Shown: one piece after another, positions 20,497-28,408 of the stretch | How the letters are laid out: every line of letters begins with the position of its first letter | Numbering within the stretch: position 1 is the first letter of the stretch | Origin: Paraburkholderia fynbosensis | GTDB lineage: Bacteria > Pseudomonadota > Gammaproteobacteria > Burkholderiales > Burkholderiaceae | Direction: 5' to 3' | DNA length: 64,000 nt | NCBI RefSeq assembly: GCF_902859935.1 | Contig: NZ_CADIKI010000023.1 | Span: forward strand, 62,001 to 126,000 | Notes under the pieces: model-generated | Told to the model about the DNA's origin: nothing | Database searches by the model: none | Seen by the model: the letters and a program-made list of their open reading frames with translations, nothing else | Translations under genes and position numbers: made by a program

Positions 20497-21339
20497 TCAC
20501 GCCGCCATCAATCGATGTTGCGCAACGGCAGCGCGAATGCGCTCTGCCATCTGTGCGTCGAGCGGTGTGTACACGAGCATGCTGAGATCCGGCCGACCAT
20601 CGACAGCGAACAGTGAATACTCCATCTCGATGGAGCCCAGCTTGGGATGCAGGATGTGTTTTACGTTCTCGCCCTCGCCGTGGCTCAGCACCCGGTTTTC
20701 CCGCCACAGGCGGTCGAAGTCAGAACTGGTGCGGCACAGGTCGTCGACGAGATCACCCACTCCGGAAGTAAGCCCGGCACGCGCCACGTCCGCCCGGAAT
20801 GCCGCCACGACGAAGTGCGCGACGCTCTCCCAGTCGTGCTGCTTCGCGCGGACGTTCGGGTCACCGAACAGAAAGCGCAGGATGTTGCGCTGGCCCGGCG
20901 CCAGCGTGCCGTAGTCGGTGAGCACGACCGCGGCGGCACGATTCCAGGCAATGACGTCCCACATCGCGGTCTTGATGATCGCCGGGCTGGCGTCGAGAGA
21001 ATCGAGCACGCGCTGAAGCCGCGGGTTCACACCGTCGACGTAGCGGTAGCGCACTTCCGGTGGTCGCCCGAGGCCCAGTATGAAGAGATGTTCGCGCTCG
21101 GTGTCCGTCAGCATCAGCGCTGCACAGATGCGTTCGAGCACTTGCGCCGAGGGTGCGCCGCCGCGACCCTGTTCGAGCCACGTGTACCAGGTCGAGCTGA
21201 TGTTCGCGCGCTGGGCCACTTCTTCCCTGCGCAGTCCCGGCGTGCGCCTGCGACCCGAGAAGCCAAAGCTGGCCGGGTCGAGCCGCGTGCGGCAACTGCG
21301 CAAGAAATCCCCGAGCGTTTGAGCGGCGTTCGCTGACAT
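20497..21339 (-). CDS. XRE-family regulator with MmyB-like ligand domain
   Basis: The 280-residue protein begins with a helix-turn-helix of the XRE type (LGDFLRSCRTRLDP, GLRREEVAQRANISSTWYTWLEQGRG, residues 10-70), with the PGLRREEVA signature typical of the MmyB/SCO4944 group. The second half (about 100-270) is the MmyB-like PAS-related domain, which in Streptomyces homologues binds fatty-acid-like ligands: AWNRAAAVVL, RNILRFLF, HPKLGSIEMEY and DLSMLVYTP. It is divergent to the SDR gene at 21439 with a 100-bp shared promoter region containing a GGGTG inverted repeat, so it is probably that gene's regulator. This pairing with oxidoreductases is common in proteobacteria and actinobacteria. Confidence 0.9.
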   Translation of the reverse strand: MSANAAQTLGDFLRSCRTRLDPASFGFSGRRRTPGLRREEVAQRANISSTWYTWLEQGRGGAPSAQVLERICAALMLTDTEREHLFILGLGRPPEVRYRYVDGVNPRLQRVLDSLDASPAIIKTAMWDVIAWNRAAAVVLTDYGTLAPGQRNILRFLFGDPNVRAKQHDWESVAHFVVAAFRADVARAGLTSGVGDLVDDLCRTSSDFDRLWRENRVLSHGEGENVKHILHPKLGSIEMEYSLFAVDGRPDLSMLVYTPLDAQMAERIRAAVAQHRLMAA

Positions 21340-21411
21340 GAGGAGCCTGTTAGTCGTTTTACCGGGATAAAGTCACTACTTCAACAGGATAGCGGATGAT
21401 CGCATAGTGCA

Positions 21412-21427
21412 CAGGGTGACCACCCTG
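21412..21427. promoter_or_regulatory. Inverted repeat in the regulator-SDR divergent promoter
   Basis: CAGGGTG-AC-CACCCTG is a perfect 7-2-7 palindrome (21412-21427) directly before the SDR start at 21439, overlapping its CTGGAG ribosome-binding region. It is a likely operator for the divergent XRE/MmyB-type regulator. The symmetry is seen; the binding is inferred. Confidence 0.5.
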
Positions 21428-21438
21428 GAGACTTCTCA

Positions 21439-22338
21439 ATGCGTATCTTTCTAACGGGCGCCACCGGCTTCATTGGCTCGGCGCTGGTTCCCGAACTTAT
21501 CGAAGCCGGTCATCAAGTGATCGGCATGACACGATCCGACGCGGGCGCGCAGGCGCTGGCTGCAGCTGGCGCCGAAGTCCATCGCGGCACGCTCGAAGAC
21601 ACCGCGACCCTGCGTAGCGGCGCCGAGAAGGCGGACGCCGTTATTCACCTCGCGTTCGACCACGATTTCTCCCGCTTCGTGGAAAACTGCGAGAAAGACA
21701 AGCGTGTGATCGCGGCACTCGGCGCCGCGCTTGCCGGCTCCGATCGTCCGCTTCTCATCACATCCGGCACGGGTATCGGCAGCCGCGCCGACGGGCAACC
21801 GGCCACCGAGGATGTGTTCAACACCCAGCACCCGAACCCGCGCATCGGATCGGAACTGGCCGGCCATGCGCTGCTCGACTCGGGGATCAACGTGTCGGTG
21901 ATGCGCCTGCCGCAAGTCCACAACCCGTCCCGGCAGGGCCTCATTACACCGCTTATCCAGCTGGTGCGAGAGAAAGGCGTTTGCGCATACGTGGAGGAGG
22001 GGCAAAACCGCTGGCCGGCGGCGCATCTTTCGGACGTCGTGCGGCTGTACCGGCTCGCGATCGAAAAGGGTGAAACCGGTGCGCGCTATCACGCGGTCGC
22101 TGAAGAGGGCGTCAGTGTCCGCGAGATTGCACAGGCGTTGGGGCGCGGCCTGAGTGTGCCGGTCGTATCGATCACCCGTGAGGAGGCGCCGGCGCACTTC
22201 GGATGGATGGCGATGTTCGCCACGCTCGATATGCCGGCATCGAGTGCGCAGACGCGGGCGCGCCTGGGCTGGCAACCGGAGGGCCCGACGCTGATCTCTG
22301 ATCTCAACGAAGCGCGCTACGTTCAGGGATTGACGTAA
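21439..22338 (+). CDS. Extended SDR / NAD(P)-dependent epimerase-like oxidoreductase
   Basis: The 299-residue protein begins with a Rossmann dinucleotide site (MRIFLTGATGFIGSALVPELI). It belongs to the atypical extended SDR group (YeeZ/SDR_a5-like): the strand ADAVIHLAFDHDF, LLITSGTGIG, and MRLPQVHNPSRQGLITPLI are typical. The classical YxxxK is not obvious, which is common in this atypical group. Members are used as reductases or epimerases of unknown substrates and are often controlled by a divergent MmyB-type HTH protein, as here. ATG 21439 follows CTGGAGA. Nothing else is cotranscribed. Confidence 0.85.
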   Translation: MRIFLTGATGFIGSALVPELIEAGHQVIGMTRSDAGAQALAAAGAEVHRGTLEDTATLRSGAEKADAVIHLAFDHDFSRFVENCEKDKRVIAALGAALAGSDRPLLITSGTGIGSRADGQPATEDVFNTQHPNPRIGSELAGHALLDSGINVSVMRLPQVHNPSRQGLITPLIQLVREKGVCAYVEEGQNRWPAAHLSDVVRLYRLAIEKGETGARYHAVAEEGVSVREIAQALGRGLSVPVVSITREEAPAHFGWMAMFATLDMPASSAQTRARLGWQPEGPTLISDLNEARYVQGLT

Positions 22339-22427
22339 TCTTCGCGGTCGCGGTCGATTTGTCCCATCGGCGAAGGGCGATCGGTCGTCGGTCTTCGCCG
22401 ACGGCCGTTGCGCGTTGAAGACTGCGC

Positions 22428-22645
22428 TCATGACAGCAGCGTGGTCCGACGGGATGAGTGTATCGACCGCCAGGCTTGCGCCAACTCGCTGACCACTCGC
22501 GCCAGATGGGTTTGCATCGCCTCGCGAGGCGCGGCCGGATCACACGGGCCATGATGGCGGCGAAGATCCGCTGATGGTCTTCCTGCGAAGCCTCCCACAT
22601 CTCGCGATCGCTCGAGCCTTGGGTGACGAAGCGCAGGATCGAGCA
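22428..22645 (-). pseudogene. Frameshifted C-terminal fragment of an FCD-domain GntR regulator
   Basis: On the minus strand, SSDREMWEASQEDHQRIFAAIMA (given in two parts: SSDREMWEASQ and EDHQRIFAAIMA) continues after a frame change near 22550 as DPAAPREAMQTHLARVVSELAQ and ends at a stop at 22428. This is the last helix pair of an FCD ligand domain, where EHRRIF-AI and REAM-THL are standard. The rest of the gene, including the DNA-binding domain, is absent, so it is a dead relic. Confidence 0.65.
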
Positions 22646-23163
22646 TTGATTTTCCGCTGGCACTTCATGTTCCGTTTTGCCGCTCCTCAGACAACTGCCG
22701 AGTCTGGACGGAACTGGCTTGCGCTCGATCGGGATGCAGACCGTCGAGCGCAAGACGTGGGTCAATTCTGGAAGCGATTAAATCGTCCGACGATGGCCTT
22801 CGCGTTGTTTGGGGAGTTTGTTGCCGTTCCGCCCAACCGAAAACTACGAACTCTCGTGGCACGGCGGCGCGGTGTCGTCGATTCGAGGTGAAGTCAGAAC
22901 GATATGCTGATCGATTGGACGATAGCGGGTGAATCCGGCAGTTTTTACGGCCTTGCCGATTGGGTCGTTTGCGCCGCTGTGTGCAAGCGCGGCCCTCGTG
23001 CCCGTTATGGTCGCGACCATTGCGCCGTGATCGGCTCAAGCGAATAAGACTGCTGCAACATCACTTTTCTATTTCCGGCCGGACATTGATTCACTCTGCC
23101 GTTGGAGATACCCTTAGACCGTTCATGGTCCGCCAACGCTGGTCAACTTGGAGACATCGTTTC
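22646..23163. other. Unassigned stretch before the lipoprotein gene
   Basis: About 520 bp in which no gene is recognised. It follows the FCD-regulator relic and probably contains further decayed sequence plus the promoter of the gene at 23164. Confidence 0.35.
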
Positions 23164-23619
23164 ATGAAGCGAGCGTGGGCTTTTTCCTGCATCCTCGCCT
23201 TGAGCGCGATCCTCGGGGCATGCGGCAAGGAAGGATCGCAAAACGCTACTCCGGAAGCCGGCGCATCCGCGGGCGAGGCGCCGGCTCAGTCCGGGCAGGC
23301 CGCGAGCGCAACCCCTTCGGCATCGGGCGCGCAGGCCACCATTACCAAGGCGCAGTTGCCTGGGGAAGCAGCCGAAACATTGCGTCTGATCAAGGCGGGC
23401 GGCCCTTACCCCTTTGGCGAAGACGGCGTCTTGTTCCGCAACAGCGCGGCATTGCTACCGCAGCATGAGCGCGGCTATTACCACACATACACAGTTCGCA
23501 CGCCCGGCTCGACGGATCGCGGACAGCGGCGCATCGTCTGTGGTGGACCGCGCAAGCAGACCGGCGACTGCTACTACACCGACGATTACTACGTCAGTTT
23601 CAAACGCATTGCAGGGTAA
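23164..23619 (+). CDS. Lipoprotein with RNase N1/T1 (barnase/Sa-like) fold lacking catalytic residues
   Basis: The 151-residue precursor has a lipoprotein signal (lipobox LGAC, Cys20), an alanine/serine-rich linker (to about residue 60), then a microbial guanyl-specific ribonuclease domain: LPGEAAETLRLIKAGGPYP, FRNSAALLP, GYYHTYTVRTPGSTDRG, RRIVCGG and CYYTDDYYVSF. In RNase Sa and barnase relatives the general base is the Glu in YHEYTV and the general acid the His in GDHY. Here these are Thr108 and Tyr142; the RGxRRI arginines are kept. RNA cleavage is therefore unlikely. No barstar-like inhibitor gene is present. ATG 23164 lies at the head of the signal peptide. Location: outer or inner membrane, lipid-anchored. 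Confidence 0.85.
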   Translation: MKRAWAFSCILALSAILGACGKEGSQNATPEAGASAGEAPAQSGQAASATPSASGAQATITKAQLPGEAAETLRLIKAGGPYPFGEDGVLFRNSAALLPQHERGYYHTYTVRTPGSTDRGQRRIVCGGPRKQTGDCYYTDDYYVSFKRIAG

Positions 23620-23632
23620 CTTGAGCAATGAA

Positions 23633-23672
23633 CACGCCCCAGGGTCTCCGACAAGCGAGACGCCGGGGCGTT
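23633..23672 (+). terminator. Hairpin terminator candidate after the lipoprotein gene
   Basis: An imperfect inverted repeat (ACGCCCC-N-GG-N-GTCTC against GAGAC-N-CC-N-GGGGCGT) lies 14 bp after the stop codon. There is no T tract, so it is only a candidate. Confidence 0.45.
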
Positions 23673-23908
23673 GTGGTATTCACCGCAGGATCCCGAGAAG
23701 ACGCCTTGGGTGCGCGCGTTGTAACGGACAAGGCAGCGCTTCGTCTCAACCAGTTGCCACGGATCGCAAATGGCTTCTCCGATCCGATCCTTGAACCGAA
23801 GTGAAACTTTCATTCTCGCCGTGTCGATTGTGATGGTCTTCCTTCGTCGTCCCGGTAGCGGCACGCGGCCTGCGCTTCGCCTTGGCCGACACTGACAGGA
23901 GATTTGCC

Positions 23909-24373
23909 ATGACGATTCAAAAGATCACTCCCTTTCTTTGGTACTCCACGCAAGCCGAGGAGGCCGCCGCTTTCTACGTGGCAATCTTTCCGGACTCGCG
24001 CATTACTCGGGTCACGCCGGTGCCGAGCGGCGGCTCCACAAAGGTCGTCGAGTTCGTTCTCTTTGGGCAGCCCTTCATCGCGATGAGCGCAGACGGATCC
24101 GACGCGTTCAACCACTCGGTATCCCTCATGGTCAACTGTGATGATCAGGAGGAACTCGACCGTTACTGGGATGCGCTTCTCGAGGGAGGCGGCTCGCCCG
24201 AGGCATGTGGTTGGCTGAAAGACCGCTTCGGCGTTTCGTGGCAGCTCACGCCAACCGATCAACTCAGGATGATTGCCGACCCGGACCCCGAAAAGGCCAG
24301 GCGCGTTTTCGACGCTATGTTGAAAATGGTGAAGCTCGACATTGCCACGTTGAAAGCCGCCTATGCGGGATGA
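23909..24373 (+). CDS. VOC-family (PhnB-like) protein
   Basis: The 154-residue protein belongs to the PhnB/YjdN type of the glyoxalase/bleomycin-resistance (VOC) superfamily, sometimes labelled 3-demethylubiquinone 3-methyltransferase-like. Marks are ITPFLWYSTQAEEAAAFYVAIFP, EFVLFGQPFIAM, FNHSVSLMVNCDDQEELDRYW and GWLKDRFGVSWQL. These small proteins form dimers with paired beta-alpha-beta modules; the biochemical role of this subgroup is not established. ATG 23909 follows CAGGAGA. It is monocistronic and unrelated to its neighbours. Confidence 0.9.
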   Translation: MTIQKITPFLWYSTQAEEAAAFYVAIFPDSRITRVTPVPSGGSTKVVEFVLFGQPFIAMSADGSDAFNHSVSLMVNCDDQEELDRYWDALLEGGGSPEACGWLKDRFGVSWQLTPTDQLRMIADPDPEKARRVFDAMLKMVKLDIATLKAAYAG

Positions 24374-24683
24374 CGGATAACAGAAGCCCCCTGTATTGCC
24401 TGCTTCATCGCGCGATAGGGCACAATGATCAGACCCACGGGCGCCTGCACCGCAGGTGTGAAGGTGCGCATCACTCGCCAGCGTATGGTCGGAACAATCG
24501 CCCGACACAGTGGCGCGGACATAGCAGCCGAAGTAACGCCCGGCCGCCCGTGGCATCCCGCTCCTGCGCCGGTCATCGGCCCTGCAAGGCCGGCCTTGGC
24601 CGCGCGCACGACGCAATCCAATCGGTTCTGCGCTTGCCGGCTGAATTGCACCGGCAAGTTTCGAGAGTACCTGTACACCTGTA
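24374..24683. other. Spacer between the VOC gene and the hydantoinase operon end
   Basis: This 310-bp stretch separates two convergent transcription units. No gene, and no convincing terminator for either side, was recognised. Confidence 0.4.
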
Positions 24684-26123
24684 CTACACCGGCAGTTCGG
24701 TCTTGCGGCGGCGGGGCTTGGCCGGATCGGGTCGTGCGCATGGCAGAAACTTGCCGCGGCCGGCCTCGCCACATGGCTTCTCACCGTCCCACACCACGTC
24801 GCCCCGCGACACGGTAAGCGCAGGCCACGCGCCCAGATTCATGCCTTCATACGGTGTGTAGTCAACGTTGTGATGCAGCCTGGCATTCTCCACCAGGAAC
24901 GTGCGACTTTCGTCCCAGATGACGAGATCGGCATCCGCGCCGATCGCGATGCTGCCCTTGCGCGGGTAAAGCCCGTACAGCTTCGCCGCATTGGTCGAGG
25001 TCAGCGCAACGAAGGTTTGCGGCGTGATGCGGCCGGTGCGCACGCCTTCGGACCATAAGAGAGCCATACGTGTCTCCACGCCGGGAATGCCGTTGGCAAT
25101 CCTGTCGAACGAGACCGCTTCTCCATGCGCTTTTTTGCCGTCGGGACCGTCGTAGCGAAATGGCGCGTGATCGGACGAGAACACTTCGAACGAGCCGTTT
25201 TCGAGCCCGTCCCATATCACCTGCTGGTTGGCCCTGTCGCGCGGCGGCGGGCTGCAGATACACTTTGCACCTTCGAAGCTGTCGTCGCAGCCGAGAGAAT
25301 CGGCGGTCAGAAACAGGTATTGCGGACAGGTTTCGCCGTACACCTTGAGACCGTGGCTTTGCGCCCAGCGTATCTGTTCGACCGCCTCGCGCCCCGATAC
25401 GTGCACGATCAGAATCGGCACGTCGACCAGTTCGGCAAACGCGATCGCCCGATGCGTTGCTTCGCGTTCCACGAGCATGGGCCGCGACGTCGCATGGTAG
25501 CGGGGCGCGGTGTGACCGGCGGCAAGCAGGCGCTCGGTCAGCCATGAGATGCAGTCGGCATTTTCCGCGTGGATCATCACCATCGCGCCCTCGCTGCGCG
25601 CGACCGACAGTGTGTCGAGAATCTCGCGATCGCTCAGTTTCAGCGCATCGTAAGTCATATAGATCTTGAACGACGTGTAGCCTTCGGCGATCAGCGCGGG
25701 CAATTCATCACGCAGAATCTCGGGCGTCGGATCGGTGACGATGAGGTGGAACGCGTAGTCGATCACGGGCTTCCTGCCCGCGCGCCGATGGTAGTCGTCG
25801 ATTGCCTCGCGAAGCGTATGGCCTTTTTGCTGGCACGCGAACGGGATCACCGTCGTCGTGCCGCCGCAGGCCGCGGACGTGGTGCCGGAGAGGAAGTCAT
25901 CGGCCATGACCGAGCCGTCGCCGGTCGGCTGGTCGAAATGGACGTGGCTGTCGATGCCGCCCGGCGTCACGTGTCGTCCGGCCGCGTCGATTTCGCGCGC
26001 GCCGGGGCCGAGCTGCAGTCCGAGCGCTGCGATGCGGCCGTCGCGAATGCCGATGTCGCTGGTGAAGATGTCCGCGGCCGTGACTACTCGGGCGTGGCGG
26101 ATGACGGTATCGAAGTCTTGCAT
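24684..26123 (-). CDS. Dihydropyrimidinase / hydantoinase-type cyclic amidohydrolase
   Basis: The 479-residue protein has the complete binuclear metal site of the hydantoinase family: HxH in GGIDSHVHFDQP, the carboxylated lysine in FKIYMTYD, histidines in MIHAENAD and LIVHVSGREA, and the aspartate in SSDHAPF. Enzymes of this group open cyclic ureides (dihydropyrimidines, 5-substituted hydantoins) to N-carbamoyl amino acids. The chosen start (MQDFDTVIRHARVV) is 12 codons after an upstream ATG and gives a normal N-terminus. It is the last gene of a seven-gene operon, one base after the stop of 26125-26850. The partner carbamoylase needed to complete hydantoin use is not in the window. The natural substrate is unknown. 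Confidence 0.93.
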   Translation of the reverse strand: MQDFDTVIRHARVVTAADIFTSDIGIRDGRIAALGLQLGPGAREIDAAGRHVTPGGIDSHVHFDQPTGDGSVMADDFLSGTTSAACGGTTTVIPFACQQKGHTLREAIDDYHRRAGRKPVIDYAFHLIVTDPTPEILRDELPALIAEGYTSFKIYMTYDALKLSDREILDTLSVARSEGAMVMIHAENADCISWLTERLLAAGHTAPRYHATSRPMLVEREATHRAIAFAELVDVPILIVHVSGREAVEQIRWAQSHGLKVYGETCPQYLFLTADSLGCDDSFEGAKCICSPPPRDRANQQVIWDGLENGSFEVFSSDHAPFRYDGPDGKKAHGEAVSFDRIANGIPGVETRMALLWSEGVRTGRITPQTFVALTSTNAAKLYGLYPRKGSIAIGADADLVIWDESRTFLVENARLHHNVDYTPYEGMNLGAWPALTVSRGDVVWDGEKPCGEAGRGKFLPCARPDPAKPRRRKTELPV

Positions 26124-26124
26124 T

Positions 26125-26850
26125 TTAAATTTCCTGAACGAGCCGGCCCCAGCCGGCAAGACGTTGCGTATCGATGCCGCAGCGGCGCAGCATGTCCCAC
26201 ACGACCGTGGTCACGGTGTCGAACACGGGCACGCCGTACTGCGCTTCCCAGTGTGCAACGCGATGCGCGGCGTACAGGTTGGTGCAGAAGGTCGCCACCG
26301 CCTGCGCGCCGCGCATGACGACGTTGGCCACCTGACGGTCGAGCGTCGCTTCGTCGACCAGTGCGAAAGCAAAGTTTTCCTGAAGATCGAGGTGGCTTTC
26401 GCAACCCGCATCGATGCCAAGCGCCGCATAGTTCGCCATGATCTTTTGCTGGACGCTCGCGAGGTACGGCGAGACAAGGCCGAGCCGTTGGATGCCGAAC
26501 GTCTTGAGCGCACGATTGAGCGCGAGTACGGACGTGCTCGCGGGAATGCCCGTCGTTTCCGTGATCGCGGCGCACAGCACTTCGTCCTGATCGAAGCCGA
26601 GCCAGCCGGCGGACGTGCCGCTCCAACCGATCATGTCGACGTGCGCATCGGCGAGCAGACGTGCGGCATCGAGAATGCGTTCGTGCTGGAACTGGCCTAG
26701 CGCATCGGCACTGAGCGCGATCTGCGTGACGGAAAAGCGCGAGAAATGGACGGAGACTTCAGGCAAACCCGCGACCATCGCCTGAGTCAGCGGTTCGAGA
26801 GAAGTGTTGGAGGAGGGCGTCAGAATGCCTAGGCGGATGCGTCGACTCAT
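26125..26850 (-). CDS. Asp/Glu-racemase superfamily protein of arylmalonate decarboxylase/maleate isomerase type
   Basis: The 241-residue protein follows the arylmalonate decarboxylase and maleate isomerase pattern: LGILTPSSNTSLEP, MIGWSGTSAGWLG, ATGIP-type TTGIPASTSVLALNRALK and GVPVFDTVTTVVWDMLR. The second catalytic cysteine is present (Cys189 in ATFCTNL). The first position is Gly78 in WSGTS, as in arylmalonate decarboxylase (Gly74/Cys188), whereas maleate isomerase and racemases have a cysteine there. This favours a one-cysteine enzyme such as a decarboxylase. It overlaps the SDR start region by 4 bp (ATGA-type coupling) and is followed at one base by the hydantoinase, so it acts in the same pathway. 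Confidence 0.82.
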   Translation of the reverse strand: MSRRIRLGILTPSSNTSLEPLTQAMVAGLPEVSVHFSRFSVTQIALSADALGQFQHERILDAARLLADAHVDMIGWSGTSAGWLGFDQDEVLCAAITETTGIPASTSVLALNRALKTFGIQRLGLVSPYLASVQQKIMANYAALGIDAGCESHLDLQENFAFALVDEATLDRQVANVVMRGAQAVATFCTNLYAAHRVAHWEAQYGVPVFDTVTTVVWDMLRRCGIDTQRLAGWGRLVQEI

Positions 26851-27398
26851 AGACTGTTATCGAAATGTGAGAGTAGGGAAGAAGCGAACCCGGGACTGTG
26901 CTCGATCATGCCGTGCTGCGACGACAGATTGACGATGCGTCCGCGCACGTCGCCTTTGGGCGCCTGCTGCATCATCTGCCAGACGGCGGCGCGGCAGCAG
27001 CGCAGAAGGCCCGTCAGATTGAGGTCGAGAAGACGTCGCCAGTGCGCGTCATCGAGTCCCAGCAGTGGCCGTGCATGACGGATGCAGGCGTTGTTGAGCA
27101 GCACGTCGAGTCGCCCGAAACGTTCCACGGTGTGCGCCACCAGCGCTTCGACCTGGGCCGTGACGCCGACGTCGGTTGCGATGAAGTGCGCATGGCCGCC
27201 ATCGCGCGTGATCAATGCGGCGGTCGGTTCGCTGCCTTCGAACACGCCAGTCGTGATGTCGGCAATCATGACTGTCGCGCCGTTCGCGGCGAGCTGCCGC
27301 GCAATCGCCCGGCCAATGCCCGACGCGGCGCCAGTGACGATGCAGATCTTGCCGGCCATGTTCAGGCGCGCGGCCGGGTAGGGAGAGGGTAGCGTCAT
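26847..27398 (-). CDS. C-terminally truncated short-chain dehydrogenase
   Basis: The 183-residue product is an SDR cut short. It has the NAD site (CIVTGAASGIGRAIA), Asp in DVGV, the NNAC motif of LLNNACIRHARP and the active-site serine strand GRIVNLSSQHG. Directly after HGMI the sequence becomes unrelated (EHSPGFASS...) and stops, so the catalytic YxxxK and the remaining 65 or so residues of a 250-residue enzyme are missing. The enzyme should be inactive. Its stop overlaps the start of the next gene (26850), so the deletion appears to have fused the operon neatly. It may be kept only for translational coupling. The start at 27398 could instead be the methionine at 27359. Confidence 0.75.
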   Translation of the reverse strand: MTLPSPYPAARLNMAGKICIVTGAASGIGRAIARQLAANGATVMIADITTGVFEGSEPTAALITRDGGHAHFIATDVGVTAQVEALVAHTVERFGRLDVLLNNACIRHARPLLGLDDAHWRRLLDLNLTGLLRCCRAAVWQMMQQAPKGDVRGRIVNLSSQHGMIEHSPGFASSLLSHFDNSL

Positions 27399-27429
27399 GA
27401 CGTTACTGGAACGGTGGGCGCGCAGACGC

Positions 27430-28407
27430 TCATGCGCCGAGCGAGGTTGTCCAGTGATGGAAGTCGGCTTCTGCTTCGGTCAGATCGAATCGCGGCGCAA
27501 AGCCGGTATCGGCGATGAGCCGTGCGTTGTCCATCGACGCGCGGTCGTAATCGGCGAAGTATTCGATATTCGGCGCTTCGTCTTGCTTCGCGACGCGCCA
27601 GGCGAACGCCGGATAACGCTGCGCGAGCCGTTCGCACCAGTCGGCGACGCTCCATTCGAAACCCGCCGCAAGGTTGTAGATGCTGTGAGACCAGCGCGGT
27701 GCTTCGAGCAATGCAATGAGCGCCGCGACCGCATCGCGCACATAGAGCCAGTCGCGGCGGCCCGCGCGCGGCAGCACGGCGGTTTCGCCGCACCGCGCTT
27801 TCGACAGCACCTGCAGCGGCGCGCTCAAGGTGTCGCGCACGCCTGAGTCGGCTTCCCATGGACCAAAGCATGTGCCGAGCCGCCCGATCACGAGCGGCAC
27901 GCCGTGCAATGCGCAAAGACGCATCGCGGCGTCTTCGGCGGCGCGTTTGGAGATGCCGTACAGACCTTCGGGCAACAGCAACGTGACGTCTTCGAGAAGC
28001 GGGTGCGGCGCGCGGCCGCTCGATCCGTACGCCGAGCCGGAACTGCCATGCAGGATGCGTTCGACGCCCGCATCGGCCGCTGCGGTGATGGCAGCGAGCA
28101 CGCCGCCCACGTTCACCTCGAAGATGGACTGCGGCATTTGCCGTTCGCGCGGTGCATCCGCGGTGATCGCGGCTAGCGTGACGAGCCGCGAAGGCCGATG
28201 CGTGTGCATCGCCTCGCGCAATGCGTCGGCGTCGCGTACGTCGCCGCTCAGTGCAACGAAACGCCCTGGCAGCGCAGCGAACGCCTGCGACGCTTGCGTG
28301 CGCGGCGCGCTGCGATCGAAGCCGATCACCGTTTCGCCGCTGGCGAGCAGGCGCTCGGCAAGCGCAAGACCGACGAATCCGCTGCTGCCGGTGATGAAGG
28401 TCGTCAT
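27430..28407 (-). CDS. NAD-dependent epimerase/dehydratase (extended SDR)
   Basis: The 325-residue protein is a classical extended SDR: nucleotide site TFITGSSGFVGLALAERLL, acidic VIGFDRS, HGSSGSAYGSSG, and the catalytic YGISK (Tyr-x3-Lys). The RDWLYVRDAVAALIAL segment and NLAAGFEWSVADW are also typical of sugar epimerases and of denD-like tetronate pathway dehydrogenases. The start at 28407 is one base before the stop of the ATPase gene, and the SDR follows after 31 bp. Its place between an importer and hydrolytic enzymes suggests a catabolic oxidoreductase rather than a cell-wall sugar enzyme. Confidence 0.85.
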   Translation of the reverse strand: MTTFITGSSGFVGLALAERLLASGETVIGFDRSAPRTQASQAFAALPGRFVALSGDVRDADALREAMHTHRPSRLVTLAAITADAPRERQMPQSIFEVNVGGVLAAITAAADAGVERILHGSSGSAYGSSGRAPHPLLEDVTLLLPEGLYGISKRAAEDAAMRLCALHGVPLVIGRLGTCFGPWEADSGVRDTLSAPLQVLSKARCGETAVLPRAGRRDWLYVRDAVAALIALLEAPRWSHSIYNLAAGFEWSVADWCERLAQRYPAFAWRVAKQDEAPNIEYFADYDRASMDNARLIADTGFAPRFDLTEAEADFHHWTTSLGA

Positions 28408-28408
28408 C

